Source: Nocardia tenerifensis NBRC 101015 (GTDB lineage: Bacteria > Actinomycetota > Actinomycetes > Mycobacteriales > Mycobacteriaceae). From it: DNA of 64,000 bases. Below are positions 61,626 through 64,000 of this stretch, one piece after another. The position numbers and the translations under genes are program-made. The stretch is from assembly GCF_000308715.1 (NCBI RefSeq), contig NZ_BAGH01000119.1, forward strand, positions 61,966-125,965. Reading direction: 5' to 3'. Position 1 is the stretch's first letter. The number at the start of each line of letters is the position of its first letter. Under the pieces are notes generated by a model. The model was not told the DNA's origin and did no database searches. It saw nothing but the letters and a program-made list of their open reading frames with translations.

Positions 61626-62516
61626 ATGACCACAATCGCATTTCTCGGGCTGGGCATCATGGGCAGTCCGATGGCCGTCCACCTCGCCGGCGCGGGTAAC
61701 ACCGTGACCGGCTACAACCGCAGCCCCGACAAGGCCGAACCGCTCGTCGCGGCGGGCGGGCGCGCCGCCGCCTCCGTCGCCGAGGCGGTGCGCGGCGCCG
61801 ACGTGATCTGTCTGATGGTGCCGGACTCGCCCGACGTCAAGGACGTGCTGGCCGGCGAGAAGGGCGTGTTCGACAGCGCCGAGCCGGGGGCGCTCATCAT
61901 CGACTTCTCCAGTATTCGGCCCGATGTCACCGTGGAGCTCGCGAAACAGGCTGCCGCGCGGGGCTTTCGGATGCTGGACGCGCCGGTCTCCGGCGGCGAG
62001 AAGGGGGCGGTCGACGCCGCGCTGTCCATCATGGTCGGTGGTGACACGGGGGACTTCGAGGCGGCGCGGCCGATCTTCGAGACGCTCGGCAAAACCGTTG
62101 TGCACGTGGGGCCCAGCGGGTCGGGCCAGACCGTCAAGGCGGCCAACCAACTGATCGTCGCCGCGAATATTGAAGCGCTCGCCGAGGCCGTGGTCTTCCT
62201 CGAGGCGTACGGGGTGGACATCGAGGCCGCACTGCGCGTGCTCGGCGGTGGGCTGGCCGGGTCGAAGGTGCTGGAGCAGAAACAAGGCAACATGCTGTCC
62301 CGCAGCTTCCCGCCTGGCTTCCGAATCGACCTGCACCACAAGGACATGGGCATCGTGACGGCGGCGGCGCGGGAGGCGGGGGTCGTGGTGCCGCTCGGCT
62401 CGCTGGTGGAGCAGTTGATGGCCTCGGCCAAGGCGAGCGGCGACGGTGCGCTCGATCACAGTGCGCTGCTGCGCGGGGTGCAGCGGTTGAGTGGCCGTGC
62501 GGATAAGGAGAACTGA
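61626..62516 (+). CDS. glxR: Tartronate semialdehyde reductase (2-hydroxy-3-oxopropionate reductase)
   Basis: A 296-residue beta-hydroxyacid dehydrogenase. The NAD-binding start is [20 protein letters not shown]; the substrate-binding motif is [20 protein letters not shown] and the catalytic lysine is in [20 protein letters not shown]. It reduces tartronate semialdehyde to D-glycerate with NADH. It follows hyi with 33 bp and stops two bases before the gcl start, so it is translationally linked to it. Confidence 0.9.
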   Translation: MTTIAFLGLGIMGSPMAVHLAGAGNTVTGYNRSPDKAEPLVAAGGRAAASVAEAVRGADVICLMVPDSPDVKDVLAGEKGVFDSAEPGALIIDFSSIRPDVTVELAKQAAARGFRMLDAPVSGGEKGAVDAALSIMVGGDTGDFEAARPIFETLGKTVVHVGPSGSGQTVKAANQLIVAANIEALAEAVVFLEAYGVDIEAALRVLGGGLAGSKVLEQKQGNMLSRSFPPGFRIDLHHKDMGIVTAAAREAGVVVPLGSLVEQLMASAKASGDGALDHSALLRGVQRLSGRADKEN

Positions 62517-62518
62517 CG

Positions 62519-64000
62519 ATGGCTCGGATGCGTACGGTCGATGCCGCGGTGTTAATTCTGGAGAAGGAGGGGGCGTCGCAGGCGTTCGGTTTGCCTGGGG
62601 CGGCGATCAATCCGTTCTATAGTGCGATGCGCGCGCATGGGGGCATCAAGCATGTGCTGGCCCGGCATGTGGAGGCTGCTTCGCACATGGCGGAGGGGTA
62701 TACGCGTGCTGCGGCGGGCAATATCGGGGTGTGTGTCGGCACGTCGGGGCCTGCTGGGACGGACATGATCACCGGGTTGTATTCGGCGAGTGCGGATTCC
62801 ATTCCTATCCTGTGTATCACTGGGCAGGCGCCGGTGGGCAAGTTGCACAAGGAGGATTTCCAGGCTGTCGATATCGCCTCGATCGCGGGGCCGGTGGCGA
62901 AGTGGGCGGTGACGGTGTTGGAGCCGGCGCAGGTGCCGGGGACGTTTCAGAAGGCGTTCCAGCTGATGCGTGAGGGCCGGCCGGGTCCGGTGTTGATTGA
63001 TCTGCCGGTGGATGTGCAGGTGGCCGAGATCGAGTTCGATATCGCGACGTATGAGCCGTTGGTGGTGCATCGTCCGGCGGCCACGCGTGGGCAGGCGCGT
63101 AAGGCGATCGAGATGCTCAATGCTGCTGAGCGTCCGTTGATCGTGGCTGGTGGTGGGATCGTGAACGCCGATGCGGCCGGGCTGTTGGTCGAATTCGCAG
63201 AATTGACCGGTGTTCCGGTGGTGCCGACGCTGATGGGGTGGGGCACGATCGCGGATGATCATCCGTTGTATGCGGGGATGGTGGGGCTGCAAACCTCGCA
63301 TCCTTACGGTAATGCCAGCATGCTGGAGTCGGATTTCGTGTTGGGTATCGGGAACCGGTGGGCCAATCGCCATACCGGTGGTGTCGAGACTTACACGCGG
63401 GGGCGGACTTTTGTGCATGTCGATATCGAGCCGACGCAGATCGGCCGGGTGTTCGCTCCGGATTTCGGGATCACGTCTGATGCGGGGGCCGCATTGAAGG
63501 TGTTCATCGAGGTCGCGCGTGAACTCGCGGCGGCGGGTGAGCTGCGGGACCGTAGCGATTGGGCTGGGCAGGTGCGGGCCCGGAAGGTGCTGGGGCAGCG
63601 CAAGACTCACTTCGACAATGTGCCGATCAAGCCCCAGCGGGTTTATGAGGAGATGAACCGGGCGTTCGGCCCCGACGTGCGCTACGTCAGCACCATCGGC
63701 CTGTCCCAGATCCAGGCGTCTCAACTCCTGCACGTCTACAAACCACGACACTGGATCAACGCGGGCCAGGCCGGGCCACTGGGCTGGACCTTGCCCGCCG
63801 CGCTCGGCGTCGCCACGGCAGACCCCGACGCCACGGTCGTCGCCCTGTCCGGTGACTACGACTTCCAGTTCCTGATCGAGGAATTGGCTGTTGGCGCGCA
63901 ATTCAACATTCCGTACATCCATGTGCTGGTGAACAACTCGTACCTGGGCTTGATCCGTCAGGCTCAGCGAGCGTTCAGCATGGACTATTACGTCCAACTC
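62519..64000 (+). CDS. gcl: Glyoxylate carboligase (3' end outside window)
   Basis: 494 residues of a ThDP enzyme of usually about 590; the end lies beyond 64000. It starts [20 protein letters not shown], has [20 protein letters not shown] and [24 protein letters not shown] region, and near the edge the ThDP segment [20 protein letters not shown] (the GDGDFQF type), [10 protein letters not shown]. It joins two glyoxylates to tartronate semialdehyde and CO2. Usual catalytic glutamate is absent in this enzyme family (Val in the segment), in keeping with the family. Codon use changes abruptly near 63650 from G/T-ending to C-ending codons. Confidence 0.9.
   Translation, partial: MARMRTVDAAVLILEKEGASQAFGLPGAAINPFYSAMRAHGGIKHVLARHVEAASHMAEGYTRAAAGNIGVCVGTSGPAGTDMITGLYSASADSIPILCITGQAPVGKLHKEDFQAVDIASIAGPVAKWAVTVLEPAQVPGTFQKAFQLMREGRPGPVLIDLPVDVQVAEIEFDIATYEPLVVHRPAATRGQARKAIEMLNAAERPLIVAGGGIVNADAAGLLVEFAELTGVPVVPTLMGWGTIADDHPLYAGMVGLQTSHPYGNASMLESDFVLGIGNRWANRHTGGVETYTRGRTFVHVDIEPTQIGRVFAPDFGITSDAGAALKVFIEVARELAAAGELRDRSDWAGQVRARKVLGQRKTHFDNVPIKPQRVYEEMNRAFGPDVRYVSTIGLSQIQASQLLHVYKPRHWINAGQAGPLGWTLPAALGVATADPDATVVALSGDYDFQFLIEELAVGAQFNIPYIHVLVNNSYLGLIRQAQRAFSMDYYVQL

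Noticed and set aside
62552..63997. Minus-strand ORF of about 480 codons
   Set aside because: It is antisense to gcl, which is well supported by family motifs.

Overview
The window is high-GC actinobacterial DNA, most likely from Nocardia or a close mycolata relative. Supporting features are a CYP125-type sterol P450 with a KstR-type operator, an NDMA-dependent alcohol dehydrogenase with similar operators, a DUF3145 gene, GAF/PAS-ANTAR regulators, a SigF-family sigma factor, and frequent GTG starts with GGAGG ribosome binding sites. Genus is inferred from gene content, not from a database match.

Positions 1-13.7 kb are an accessory region of low coding density and look like a decayed integrated element. 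It holds a broken metallo-hydrolase next to a mycobacteriophage-type LtfC-like protein, a frameshifted TnpC/KfrA-like DNA-binding gene, a lipoprotein/membrane-protein pair, an AlbA_2 (Schlafen-type) protein, a CoiA-like predicted nuclease, a membrane-anchored Mrr-type nuclease with two cysteine-rich partners, and two very small ORFs with hydrophobic C-termini. The gaps contain several striking palindromes and an exact 21-bp periodic repeat. The region ends at a 3' half tRNA (13378-13424) beside the N-terminal remnant of a tyrosine integrase, a probable attachment site and element boundary.

Positions 14-23 kb mix intact genes (TipA-type and short MerR regulators, phosphoribosyltransferase, MFS exporter, LysR, quinone reductase) with several broken ones (alpha/beta hydrolase, SDR, truncated YdeI-like). 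Positions 24-33 kb are a stress-signalling block. SigF and its anti-sigma partner overlap; a PAS-ANTAR protein, an RsbR-like STAS protein and a phosphoribosyltransferase follow. A four-gene operon then couples stand-alone CheB and a CheR-PAS-coiled coil-PAS protein to two GAF-ANTAR antiterminators. A CsbD stress protein follows, behind a good SigF-type promoter.

Positions 33-57 kb are mostly ordinary chromosome: MarR with a 14-TM exporter, a TerD-vWA protein, PadR, carotenoid oxygenase, a MerR gene behind a 19-bp-spacer promoter, two head-to-head paralogous two-TM proteins, a DUF1254 lipoprotein, CYP125 with a TetR gene, an unusual TerD-DUF2510-HNH protein, a fused PabA-PabB, an NDMA alcohol dehydrogenase, a peroxiredoxin-like protein lacking its usual cysteine, and two serine hydrolases.

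Positions 57-59.8 kb encode a 936-residue protein with a macro-like N-terminus and a KAP P-loop NTPase with an inserted membrane hairpin. It is the strongest single candidate for a conflict or defence system here. The window ends in a glyoxylate to D-glycerate operon (hyi-glxR-gcl) with a divergent IclR regulator and two 21-bp-spaced operator boxes; gcl runs off the right edge.
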